Shown here piece after piece: positions 1 through 5,309 of a stretch of 5,560 nt of DNA. Position 1 is the first letter of the stretch, and the number at the start of each line of letters is the position of its first letter. The notes beneath the pieces are model-generated. The model was not told the DNA's origin, ran no database searches, and worked only from the letters and a program-made list of their open reading frames with translations. The translations under genes and the position numbers were made by a program. The DNA is from Methanosarcinales archaeon (lineage in GTDB: Archaea; Halobacteriota; Syntropharchaeia; Alkanophagales; Methanospirareceae): positions 821 through 6,380 of the forward strand of contig JAODGV010000002.1 in assembly GCA_025464425.1 (NCBI GenBank). The letters are read 5' to 3'.

Positions 1-1
1 G

Positions 2-1180
2 AGCATATTTGATGCGGCATTCCACCATGCAGATCGCTTAGTGCAGATGATCCTGCAGGAATTGAAATCACTGAAGTCTGATGCGTGGTATGACCGTGCT
101 CAGTTCTACCGGCTGATAAGGAACAGGCTCTTCGTGCAGCATTCCAGAGACTGGTTCATTATCAACTATACTGCGGTAGTACCCGGTGTATTGTCGCAAT
201 TAATGCTTCTCGGTATGCTGGAGGAAGGCAGGTTCTACGATGATGATGGTAACACACACGATGTATTCCGGCTAAAACCGCCTTTCTACGGCATCCGTAC
301 GGATGAAGAACCGCTGGAAGCCGAGAGAGGGCTGATCGTACAGCCGAGTTTTGAGGTTATCGCACTACCTGAGACATCCGAGGAAGTGCTCTTCATGCTG
401 AGCCGGTTCGCGGAGTTGAAGTCCCAGGATAAGGTGCGAATCTACATGCTCACGAAACAGGCGTTGCTGAATGCGATAGACAACGGGCTCGAACTCATGA
501 GAATAATAGAATTCCTCGAAAATGAAGCGAAGACAGGGATACCGCAGAATGTACGCTACACTCTGGAGGACTGGGCTAAGCAGTATGGCAGGGTGGAATT
601 ACGAACCGGCGTATTGGTGGAAGCCGAGCCGGAACTGCTGGCGGTTATCAAGGCAAAGAAAGGAGAAGAGATCGAACGAGAGATTTCAGAGACTGCAATG
701 ATGGTAAAACGAGGTGTGATTGCGGATCTGATAAAAGAAGAGAATTGCATCTACTTAGAGGCGAAGGATGCGATAGCGGCTGCTGAGCTTGAACGAGTGA
801 TAGGTGATTATGTGATAAAGAAGCCCTCTGAGTGTATATTCGTGATAAGCAATGAGGATGTGGATAAATGTATAGAGGCGATGAAGAAGAAGGGTATATT
901 CCCACGCGATTCGCGGCTCGAATTGAGAAAAGCGGTATCAACCGTGGATAGTACGCGTATGCGGGATTTGATAGAAGAAGCGATAAAGGATGAGAAGAAG
1001 ATAAAGGTAATATACATGTCAGGAGGGTATCGTGAGACAGAGCGTGTGATCGCGCCATATAATGTGAATGACCGCTATGTGGAGGGTTACTGCTATTTGC
1101 GGAACGAGCGCCGGATATTCAGGCTGGACCGGATAAAATGGTTAGAGGTGCTGGATGAGGGCGATTTTGCAGTGGTTTGA
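2..1180 (+). CDS. Helicase-associated (XPB/Ssl2 N-terminal-like) and WYL domain protein, 5'-truncated
   Basis: The reading frame is open from the first complete codon at base 2, so the gene begins upstream of the window; the GTG at 41 is internal and need not be the start. About 392 residues are visible. The first part (nt 41-300) is helical and ends in a winged-helix-like stretch (VLSQLMLLGMLEEG, then FRLKPPFYGI). Nt 305-655 resembles the Helicase_C_3 / XPB-Ssl2 N-terminal-like domain, with the characteristic LIVQPSFEVIAL strand, the VRIYMLTKQALLNAI helix and GIPQNVRYTLEDWAKQYG. Nt 959-1165 is a WYL domain, with ERVIAPY, RYVEGYCYLRNERR and FRLDRIKWLEV. WYL domains bind ligands or nucleic acid strands and often sit in regulators or helicase-linked proteins. 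No helicase Walker motifs are visible; they may lie upstream or be absent. Family resemblance is judged by eye. DNA repair, transcription or defence roles are all possible. The next gene has its own promoter, so it need not be in the same operon. Confidence 0.8.
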   Translation, partial: SIFDAAFHHADRLVQMILQELKSLKSDAWYDRAQFYRLIRNRLFVQHSRDWFIINYTAVVPGVLSQLMLLGMLEEGRFYDDDGNTHDVFRLKPPFYGIRTDEEPLEAERGLIVQPSFEVIALPETSEEVLFMLSRFAELKSQDKVRIYMLTKQALLNAIDNGLELMRIIEFLENEAKTGIPQNVRYTLEDWAKQYGRVELRTGVLVEAEPELLAVIKAKKGEEIEREISETAMMVKRGVIADLIKEENCIYLEAKDAIAAAELERVIGDYVIKKPSECIFVISNEDVDKCIEAMKKKGIFPRDSRLELRKAVSTVDSTRMRDLIEEAIKDEKKIKVIYMSGGYRETERVIAPYNVNDRYVEGYCYLRNERRIFRLDRIKWLEVLDEGDFAVV

Positions 1181-1196
1181 AGTGAGAAACAGTTAA

Positions 1197-1206
1197 TTTT
1201 ATATAT
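1197..1206 (+). promoter_or_regulatory. Archaeal TATA box for the tes-like gene
   Basis: TTTTATATAT lies in the 65-base gap after the WYL gene. Its centre, near 1201, would place a transcription start near 1226 and give a short leader of about 20 bases that still contains the Shine-Dalgarno site. This is the best TATA match in the window. The position rule (about 25 bases upstream of the start) is general archaeal knowledge; the start site itself is inferred. Confidence 0.65.
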
Positions 1207-1231
1207 GGCTTCTGGTCTTCTTTCTAATTGA

Positions 1232-1239
1232 GAAGGTGA
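1232..1239 (+). promoter_or_regulatory. Strong Shine-Dalgarno site of the tes-like gene
   Basis: GAAGGTGA matches the anti-Shine-Dalgarno complement GGAGGTGA at all but one base. It ends six bases before the ATG at 1246, which supports that ATG as the start. Confidence 0.75.
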
Positions 1240-1245
1240 AAAGCG

Positions 1246-2709
1246 ATGAAGAAAATAAGAACTAAATCACTCTGTCCGCAATGTCTCGCGGTTATAGATG
1301 CGGAAGTGTATGAAGTGGACGGTAAGATACTGATAAAGAAGAGGTGTGCCGAGCATGGTGAATTTGTGGATACATACTGGTCGGATGCTCTACTCTATCA
1401 TAAATTCGAGAGATGGAAGTATACGGGCAATGCCGGCATAAGGATAACGAATACTGAGAATGGCTGCCCCTATGACTGTGGACTCTGCCCCGTGCATAAG
1501 AGTTCAACGATGCTTGCAATAATAGACCTTACGAACAGGTGCAACCAGCGATGTCCAACGTGTTTTGCAAATGCTGCGGCGGCTGGTTACCTGTATGAGC
1601 CGACGATGGAGCAGTTACGGGCGATGATGAAACTGCTCAGGAGCGAGGTGCCACCATGCCCTGCAGTACAATTTGCGGGTGGTGAGCCGACGATAAGAGA
1701 AGGTTTCGTTGATATAGTGAAGATGGCACGTGGTATGGGGTTCGCTCATGTTCAGGTCGCCACGAATGGTATAATGCTGGCGAAGAGCGAGCAGTTCTGC
1801 CGTGAACTAAAAGAAGCGGGGTTGCATACCGTGTATTTACAGTTTGATGGCATCACCGATGAGCCATACGAGGTACTGAGGGGCAGACCGGCATTGAACA
1901 CGAAATTGAAGGCGATAGAGAACTGTCGCAGTGCAGGTTTAAAGAGTGTTGTGCTTGTACCAACGCTTGTGAAGGGCGTGAATGACCATCAGGTCGGTGA
2001 CATAGTACGATTCGCGGCTGAGAACCTGGATATAGTGCGGGGTGTGAATGCCCAGCCAGTATCATTTGAGGGCAGGGTGGATGATAGCGAGCGAAGCAGC
2101 GGGCGGATAACCATACCTGATTTCATAAATGCGCTGGAGGAGCAGACGAACGGTGAGATACCGCGTGACAGTTTCTATCCGGTGCCATTCGTGGTTGCCA
2201 TCTCGCATTTCGTGGAAGCATGGAAAGGCATGCCTCAACTGGAATTATCGGTTCATCCGCACTGCGGCGCTGCAACGTATGTATATGTGGATGACAGCGG
2301 TAAATTCGTGCCGATAACGGAGTTTGTGGATGTGGAGGGGCTGATGGAATTCATAGAAGAGCTGGCGGAAGAGATGCACGGCTCACGAATAGGTAAATTA
2401 AAGGCAATGGCACGGATACTGACCAGGGGTAAGAAGTTTATAGACTATGATAAGGCGCCCTCAGAATTCGATAAGTTCACGCTGACCGATATACTGGATA
2501 AAGGTAACCGCGATTCACTGGCGGAATTCCATCGCAAGGCGCTGTTCATCGGTGCAATGCATTTCATGGATCCATACAATTTCGACCTGCAGCGGGTGCA
2601 GAGGTGCGGAATCCATTATGCAACGCCGGATGGCAGGATAATCCCGTTCTGTGCATATAACGCCATACATCGTCCTTCGGTTGAGCAGGCATTTGCAAAG
2701 CCTATATAA
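1246..2709 (+). CDS. tes: Radical SAM protein, probable tetraether lipid synthase (Tes / MJ0619 family)
   Basis: A 487-residue radical SAM enzyme close in length and motif layout to MJ0619. That family was first assigned to pterin methylation and later shown to be Tes, which joins the phytanyl chain ends of two archaeol-type lipids to make membrane-spanning GDGT tetraethers. Visible in order: an N-terminal metal-binding knuckle (C10-x2-C13, C34-x2-H37), suggestive of the rubredoxin-like site; an auxiliary Cys group C74-x3-C78-x2-C81; the radical SAM cluster motif C99-x3-C103-x2-C106 inside LTNRCNQRCPTC; the SAM-binding GGEPT at 145-149; and TNG at 173-175. The C-terminal half has PHCG (C340), RCGIHYATPDG (C454) and IPFCAYN (C469), candidate ligands for further iron-sulfur clusters. 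All cluster motifs look intact. The gene has its own TATA box and Shine-Dalgarno site and appears monocistronic, converging on rnp4. Radical SAM family membership is near certain. Tes activity, rather than that of a paralogue with another substrate, is inferred from overall likeness to MJ0619. Confidence 0.8.
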   Translation: MKKIRTKSLCPQCLAVIDAEVYEVDGKILIKKRCAEHGEFVDTYWSDALLYHKFERWKYTGNAGIRITNTENGCPYDCGLCPVHKSSTMLAIIDLTNRCNQRCPTCFANAAAAGYLYEPTMEQLRAMMKLLRSEVPPCPAVQFAGGEPTIREGFVDIVKMARGMGFAHVQVATNGIMLAKSEQFCRELKEAGLHTVYLQFDGITDEPYEVLRGRPALNTKLKAIENCRSAGLKSVVLVPTLVKGVNDHQVGDIVRFAAENLDIVRGVNAQPVSFEGRVDDSERSSGRITIPDFINALEEQTNGEIPRDSFYPVPFVVAISHFVEAWKGMPQLELSVHPHCGAATYVYVDDSGKFVPITEFVDVEGLMEFIEELAEEMHGSRIGKLKAMARILTRGKKFIDYDKAPSEFDKFTLTDILDKGNRDSLAEFHRKALFIGAMHFMDPYNFDLQRVQRCGIHYATPDGRIIPFCAYNAIHRPSVEQAFAKPI

Positions 2710-2740
2710 AAAGAAAAAGGTAAATATCATGAAAAATAAA
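2707..2740 (-). terminator. T-rich termination region for the Uma2-rnp4 transcript
   Basis: On the minus strand, downstream of the rnp4 stop, there are two T-rich tracts: TTTATTTTTC (2740 to 2731) and CCTTTTTCTTTTTATATAG (2720 to 2702). Oligo-T tracts are typical archaeal intrinsic termination signals. The second tract overlaps the last codons of the convergent tes gene, so minus-strand transcription could read into the tes 3' end. No hairpin is needed or obvious. Confidence 0.45.
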
Positions 2741-2782
2741 CCCAATGCAGGTAAGGAAAGCCCGAACAACAACGTGGATGGG

Positions 2783-2822
2783 GTTTTGTATGGGTGTCTC
2801 ATCTGTGGTATGGGCGTCTCAT
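2783..2822 (-). repeat. Imperfect 20-bp tandem duplication at the rnp4 3' end
   Basis: Two adjacent 20-base units on the minus strand (2822-2803 and 2802-2783) match at 16 of 20 positions, and at 14 of the first 15 (ATGAGACRCCCATAC). The first unit encodes the Rnp4 tail MRRPYH. The stop codon TGA is formed by the start of the second unit, read in a shifted frame. A perfect 6-bp inverted repeat TGCCTG/CAGGCA (2824-2829 and 2838-2843) lies directly beside it. Confidence 0.75.
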
Positions 2823-3101
2823 ATGCCTGCCACATTTCAGGCACGTGGTCGTGATGTATTCGCCTCTGAGCCGGATGCGCATGTTCCGACCAGGAATCAT
2901 GAACGATTTGCAGCTCTTGCACATTCGCATCTTCAGGTGCCGGGGTATCCGCACACGGTAGCGCATACCAATCTTGCGGGCGAGCTGAACATACCTGTCG
3001 CTTCGGTCATCTCTGCCGCGAGCCGCTTCATGCTGCGCAAGCTCAAATAAACGCTCTATTCGTCGCAGTGCGATCTCTGTGAAACTCTTACGTTTTGCCA
3101 T
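2799..3101 (-). CDS. rnp4: RNase P protein component 4 (Rpr2/Rnp4)
   Basis: A 100-residue protein of the Rpr2/Rpp21 family, one of the protein subunits of archaeal RNase P, which trims the 5' leader of precursor tRNA; it works with Rnp1 (Rpp29) on the specificity side of the RNA. The N-terminal half is helical (ALRRIERLFELAQHEAARGR, then SDRYVQLARKIGMRYRVRIP), carrying the family hallmark ARKIGMRYRVRIPRHLKMR. The zinc site follows: C61-x2-C64 (CKSC) and C87-x2-C90 (CLKC). It is strongly basic, as expected for an RNA binder. I chose the ATG giving MAKRKSFTEI because family similarity begins there and the open frame upstream looks non-homologous. Only a weak purine-rich GAAAAAGAG precedes it. 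The gene starts 65 bases after the Uma2 stop with no clear TATA box, so it is probably co-transcribed with Uma2. The C-terminus ends unusually inside a 20-bp tandem duplication. Confidence 0.93.
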   Translation of the reverse strand: MAKRKSFTEIALRRIERLFELAQHEAARGRDDRSDRYVQLARKIGMRYRVRIPRHLKMRMCKSCKSFMIPGRNMRIRLRGEYITTTCLKCGRHMRRPYHR

Positions 3102-3166
3102 CTCTTTTTCAGGTTTGCCTGTATCTGTTTCGGTGAACAGGAACGGGCATGCAAGCCATGCTGTGA

Positions 3167-3871
3167 TTAAAGGGGCTTGTCCTTTAAAATCTCCTGCAAA
3201 CACAAAAAGGTATTGGGCAGAATTTCCTGCCAGAGCCACTCTGCGTGCACAAAAAAGCCATGCATCACCTCACTCTCGAGCTTACCCGAGGTTGTTACCA
3301 CGGTGGAGTATCCCTTCCCTTCCCTTTCCCTTCGGTCAACCACGATTTCCCGCTTTTCGTCATCTATGAACCATATTTCGTCTATTCCCGCCTCGTGATA
3401 CACCTGCCGCTTCTCTCGCAGGTCATAATCTCTCGTCCACGGAGAGACGATTTCCACGACCATATCCGCCGCTCCTTCCAGTTCCTTATCTTTAAGCAGT
3501 TGCAATCCCTCTTTCCTCACAAATAAAATATCCGGCTCGAACTTGCGGCAGTGAGCGAGGTGCATTGTCACACGAGAACCGAGAACTTTGCCCATCCGTT
3601 TATGTTCAGCGTACATGCGCATTAACGGAAATAAAAACCCAAAAATATCCTCATGTCGAATAGAAGCAGGGGAATGTATGATAAGCGTGCCATCAAAGAG
3701 GTCCGCTTTTGTGTCCTCATCGGTAAGCTGGTCGTATTCCTCTTCGGTGACGTCAAACTTGCGAATGAGATACGGCGGTTCAATTACTCTGGATTTATAA
3801 ATTAACTCTGTCGGATTTCTATCCTTTTCGCTCATTACTATCTGTTCATTTCTCGTTTCTTTCGTTCGCAC
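3167..3871 (-). CDS. Uma2 family (DUF820) PD-(D/E)XK nuclease-like protein
   Basis: A 234-residue protein matching the Uma2/DUF820 family, a restriction-endonuclease-like fold common in cyanobacteria and scattered in other prokaryotes; its biological role is poorly known. Numbered from the GTG start: ADLFDGTLIIHSPAS near 56-70, with His73 after it; FEPDILFV with E112 and D114; MVVEIVSPWTRDYDLREKR with E140, SP at 143-144, D150 and K154; and the family ending YHEAGIDEIWFID near 158-170. D114, E140 and K154 are the likely catalytic set, so the protein looks intact. The start is set by an excellent Shine-Dalgarno GGAGGTGA (3886-3879) seven bases before GTG at 3871. An ATG at 3893-3895 would put that site inside the gene, and the ATG at 3835 has no ribosome site. 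It is first in a probable two-gene unit with rnp4. An unrelated-looking nuclease gene ahead of a housekeeping gene suggests insertion or transfer, but this is inference. Confidence 0.9.
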   Translation of the reverse strand: MRTKETRNEQIVMSEKDRNPTELIYKSRVIEPPYLIRKFDVTEEEYDQLTDEDTKADLFDGTLIIHSPASIRHEDIFGFLFPLMRMYAEHKRMGKVLGSRVTMHLAHCRKFEPDILFVRKEGLQLLKDKELEGAADMVVEIVSPWTRDYDLREKRQVYHEAGIDEIWFIDDEKREIVVDRREREGKGYSTVVTTSGKLESEVMHGFFVHAEWLWQEILPNTFLCLQEILKDKPL

Positions 3872-3878
3872 TTCCCTT

Positions 3879-3886
3879 TCACCTCC
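3879..3886 (-). promoter_or_regulatory. Shine-Dalgarno site fixing the Uma2 GTG start
   Basis: The minus strand reads GGAGGTGA, a full match to the anti-Shine-Dalgarno complement. It is spaced seven bases from the GTG at 3871. It decides the start against both the upstream ATG (3895) and the downstream ATG (3835). Confidence 0.8.
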
Positions 3887-3920
3887 AGTTACCATCCACT
3901 TTAATCCATGATTTAAGTTT

Positions 3921-3940
3921 GTTATTATTAACTATACTTA
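3921..3940 (-). promoter_or_regulatory. Possible TATA region for the Uma2-rnp4 unit
   Basis: The minus strand reads AAGTATAGTTAATAATAAC here, the only A/T-rich TATA-like segment at a sensible distance upstream of the GTG at 3871. It would give a leader of roughly 30-40 bases that includes the Shine-Dalgarno site. The exact box cannot be chosen by eye. Confidence 0.35.
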
Positions 3941-3969
3941 CTCACACCCCATACCTTCATCGCAACCAT

Positions 3970-3977
3970 CAAATATG
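3970..3977 (+). promoter_or_regulatory. Possible TATA box for a leaderless phosphatase transcript
   Basis: CAAATATG is centred about 25 bases before the ATG at 3999, and no Shine-Dalgarno site lies between. This is the arrangement expected when transcription starts at or next to the start codon (a leaderless mRNA). The match is modest. Confidence 0.4.
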
Positions 3978-3988
3978 TTTGCTTTTTA

Positions 3989-4003
3989 ATGATATGATAT
4001 GAT
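3989..4003 (+). repeat. 5-bp tandem repeat with three staggered ATGs at the phosphatase start
   Basis: ATGAT is repeated three times in tandem from 3989, placing ATGs at 3989, 3994 and 3999 in three different frames. Only the last is in frame with the phosphatase. Each of the first two reads ATG ATA TGA, a two-codon frame, and the second one's TGA overlaps the real start as ATGA. Confidence 0.7.
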
Positions 4004-4880
4004 AAGAGCGGACGATGCATGGCTGAGCAGAGCATTTGAGGCATCGGCAGAAGAATTCATGGATTTGATAGAAGCATCAGCGAGCATATTGAAGCGCGAA
4101 CAGGTGTTGAGGGAAGGAAGTGGTGTGGTAAAAATAGCGCCACGAGGTTGCGTATCGGTCGTTGGCGATTTGCACGGCGATGTGGAGAGCCTCATTCATA
4201 TACTGTGTGATTCCGGAGTGGTAAGTTCCGATCGAGTGATATTTCTCGGTGATTACGGCGATCGAGGTACGGGAAGTGCCGAAGTTTACTATCTGATACT
4301 GAAGTTGAAGTTGACATATGGTGACAGGGTGGTGATGCTGCGTGGCAATCATGAATGTACGACCATGCCGGTCATGCCGCACGACCTGCCGATGCTGTTC
4401 GAGCGCAGATTCGGGCATGACGGTGGCGTAGAAGTATATAACGGCATAAGAGCATTGTGGAGGTGGTTGCCGCATTGCGCGCTTGTGGAGGGTAAATACC
4501 TGATGCTGCATGGTGGCATACCGGTGGGCGTGAAATCCGTTCGTGAATTTGAATATCCTTCGGAAGCTATATTGGAGCAGATACTGTGGAGCGATCCGGT
4601 GGAGGGAAGAGGCTATTACAGTTCTATGCGCGGTGCCGGTATGATGTTCGGCGAGGATGTAACCGAGCATGCGTTACGGATTACCGGCGTGAGAACGGTG
4701 ATAAGGAGTCATGAGCCATGTGAAGGCGTTCGAGTAACTCAAAACGGTAAAATACTGACGGTATTCTCACGTAAAGGCGCGCCTTATTACAATACACGGG
4801 CGGCATATCTGGCAATAGATGTATCGCGCGAGGCGATGGATGCAGTTGAGCTGGTGCGTACCGCAGCGCGGATATGGTGA
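3999..4880 (+). CDS. PPP-family serine/threonine protein phosphatase (PP1-arch type)
   Basis: A 293-residue metallophosphatase of the PPP family, which removes phosphate from Ser/Thr residues of proteins using two metal ions. All signature motifs are present in order: GDLHGD (D57, H59), GDYGDRG (D85, D88, R89), RGNHE (N117, H118), LHGGIP (H171) and RSHEP (R236, H238), followed by FSRKGAPYYN in place of the eukaryotic SAPNY loop. The usual GDYVDRG has Gly for Val at residue 87; metal ligands are unaffected. The length fits archaeal PP1-like enzymes. A short N-terminal helical region (1-45) precedes the catalytic domain. There are no membrane segments, so it is probably cytosolic. The start lies in a triple-ATG repeat without a Shine-Dalgarno site and may be leaderless. 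The next gene, rpl18e, is 65 bases downstream on the same strand with its own TATA-like site, so a shared transcript is possible but not needed. The protein substrate is unknown. Confidence 0.93.
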   Translation: MIRADDAWLSRAFEASAEEFMDLIEASASILKREQVLREGSGVVKIAPRGCVSVVGDLHGDVESLIHILCDSGVVSSDRVIFLGDYGDRGTGSAEVYYLILKLKLTYGDRVVMLRGNHECTTMPVMPHDLPMLFERRFGHDGGVEVYNGIRALWRWLPHCALVEGKYLMLHGGIPVGVKSVREFEYPSEAILEQILWSDPVEGRGYYSSMRGAGMMFGEDVTEHALRITGVRTVIRSHEPCEGVRVTQNGKILTVFSRKGAPYYNTRAAYLAIDVSREAMDAVELVRTAARIW

Positions 4881-4886
4881 TGTTGA

Positions 4887-4898
4887 TTTTTATCTATA
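4887..4898 (+). promoter_or_regulatory. TATA-like box for the ribosomal protein operon
   Basis: TTTTTATCTATA lies just after the phosphatase stop. Transcription starting about 25 bases later, near 4917, would leave a leader of about 30 bases holding the ribosome site. A second TATA-like TATTTATC at 4911-4918 would put the start near 4940 and remove most of the Shine-Dalgarno site, so the first is preferred. Confidence 0.45.
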
Positions 4899-4936
4899 CT
4901 TCGCTTAACCTATTTATCACCAGAAATCAAATAAAA

Positions 4937-4945
4937 GAGGCAGGT
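4937..4945 (+). promoter_or_regulatory. Shine-Dalgarno site of rpl18e
   Basis: AGAGGCAGGT, a GAGG core followed by AGGT, directly precedes the ATG at 4946. It supports this start over the longer in-frame extension from 4874, which would overlap the phosphatase end and adds a hydrophobic stretch foreign to L18e. Confidence 0.55.
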
Positions 4946-5305
4946 ATGAGAAAGAGGAGGAAGACGAATCCCCGGGTGATACGCCTGATAGATGAACTGA
5001 AGAGGGTTGCACGTGAGACCGATGCCGCGATATGGCGCGACATTGCCAGGCGATTGGAGAAGCCGCGGAGGAACTATGCGGAGGTGAATCTGAGTAAGAT
5101 AAACAGATACTCAGAGGCGAACGATACGATAGTGGTTCCGGGCAAGGTGCTGAGTGCGGGCACGCTCACCAAACCGGTTACGATCGCGGCACTGGGCTTC
5201 AGTAAGAAGGCGTATGATAAGATCGGTGCGGTCGGTAAGGGTATAAGTATTGAGGACCTGATGCGAGCAAACCCGAGAGGGGCGGGTGTAAAGATAATAG
5301 TGTGA
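4946..5305 (+). CDS. rpl18e: Large ribosomal subunit protein L18e
   Basis: A 119-residue archaeal/eukaryotic-type ribosomal protein (eL18 family, not the bacterial L18) of the 50S subunit; it is related in fold to bacterial L15. Recognisable segments are the basic N-terminus MRKRRKTNPRVIRLIDELKR, then AIWRDIARRLEKPRRNYAEV with NLSKINRY, the core DTIVVPGKVLSAGTL, and the C-terminal ISIEDLMRANPRGAGVKII. Length and ends match the archaeal family, so it is complete. The ATG at 4946 is chosen from family length and the site just before it. It is followed after only four bases by rpl13. This order begins the conserved archaeal L18e-L13-S9-RpoN cluster, so co-transcription is expected. Confidence 0.97.
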   Translation: MRKRRKTNPRVIRLIDELKRVARETDAAIWRDIARRLEKPRRNYAEVNLSKINRYSEANDTIVVPGKVLSAGTLTKPVTIAALGFSKKAYDKIGAVGKGISIEDLMRANPRGAGVKIIV

Positions 5306-5309
5306 GACG

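Noticed and set aside
648..1058. Minus-strand open frame of 136 codons opposite the WYL gene
   Set aside because: Serine/leucine-rich, low-complexity translation typical of an antisense frame; the plus-strand frame has clear domains.
2515..2922. Minus-strand open frame with a hydrophobic, membrane-like segment
   Set aside because: It overlaps the tes 3' end and the rnp4 tail. The hydrophobic run comes from T-rich terminator-like sequence, and no ribosome site or family likeness is seen.
2745..3050. Plus-strand open frame of 101 codons in the convergent region
   Set aside because: It is antisense to rnp4, which has a conserved zinc-site protein; the translation resembles no family.
3147..3161. 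Small inverted repeat GCATG-CAAGC-CATGC between Uma2 and rnp4
   Set aside because: A 5-bp stem is expected by chance and no T-tract follows, so it is not called a terminator or operator.
3079..3800. Several plus-strand frames opposite the Uma2 gene
   Set aside because: They are shadows of a well-supported Uma2-family frame and have no ribosome sites.
4077..4670. Minus-strand open frame of 197 codons opposite the phosphatase
   Set aside because: His/Gln/Tyr-rich translation typical of an antisense frame; the plus strand carries every PPP motif.
4874..4945. N-terminal extension of L18e in the same open frame
   Set aside because: It would overlap the phosphatase stop and add a hydrophobic stretch absent from the L18e family; the ATG at 4946 has a ribosome site and gives the usual length.
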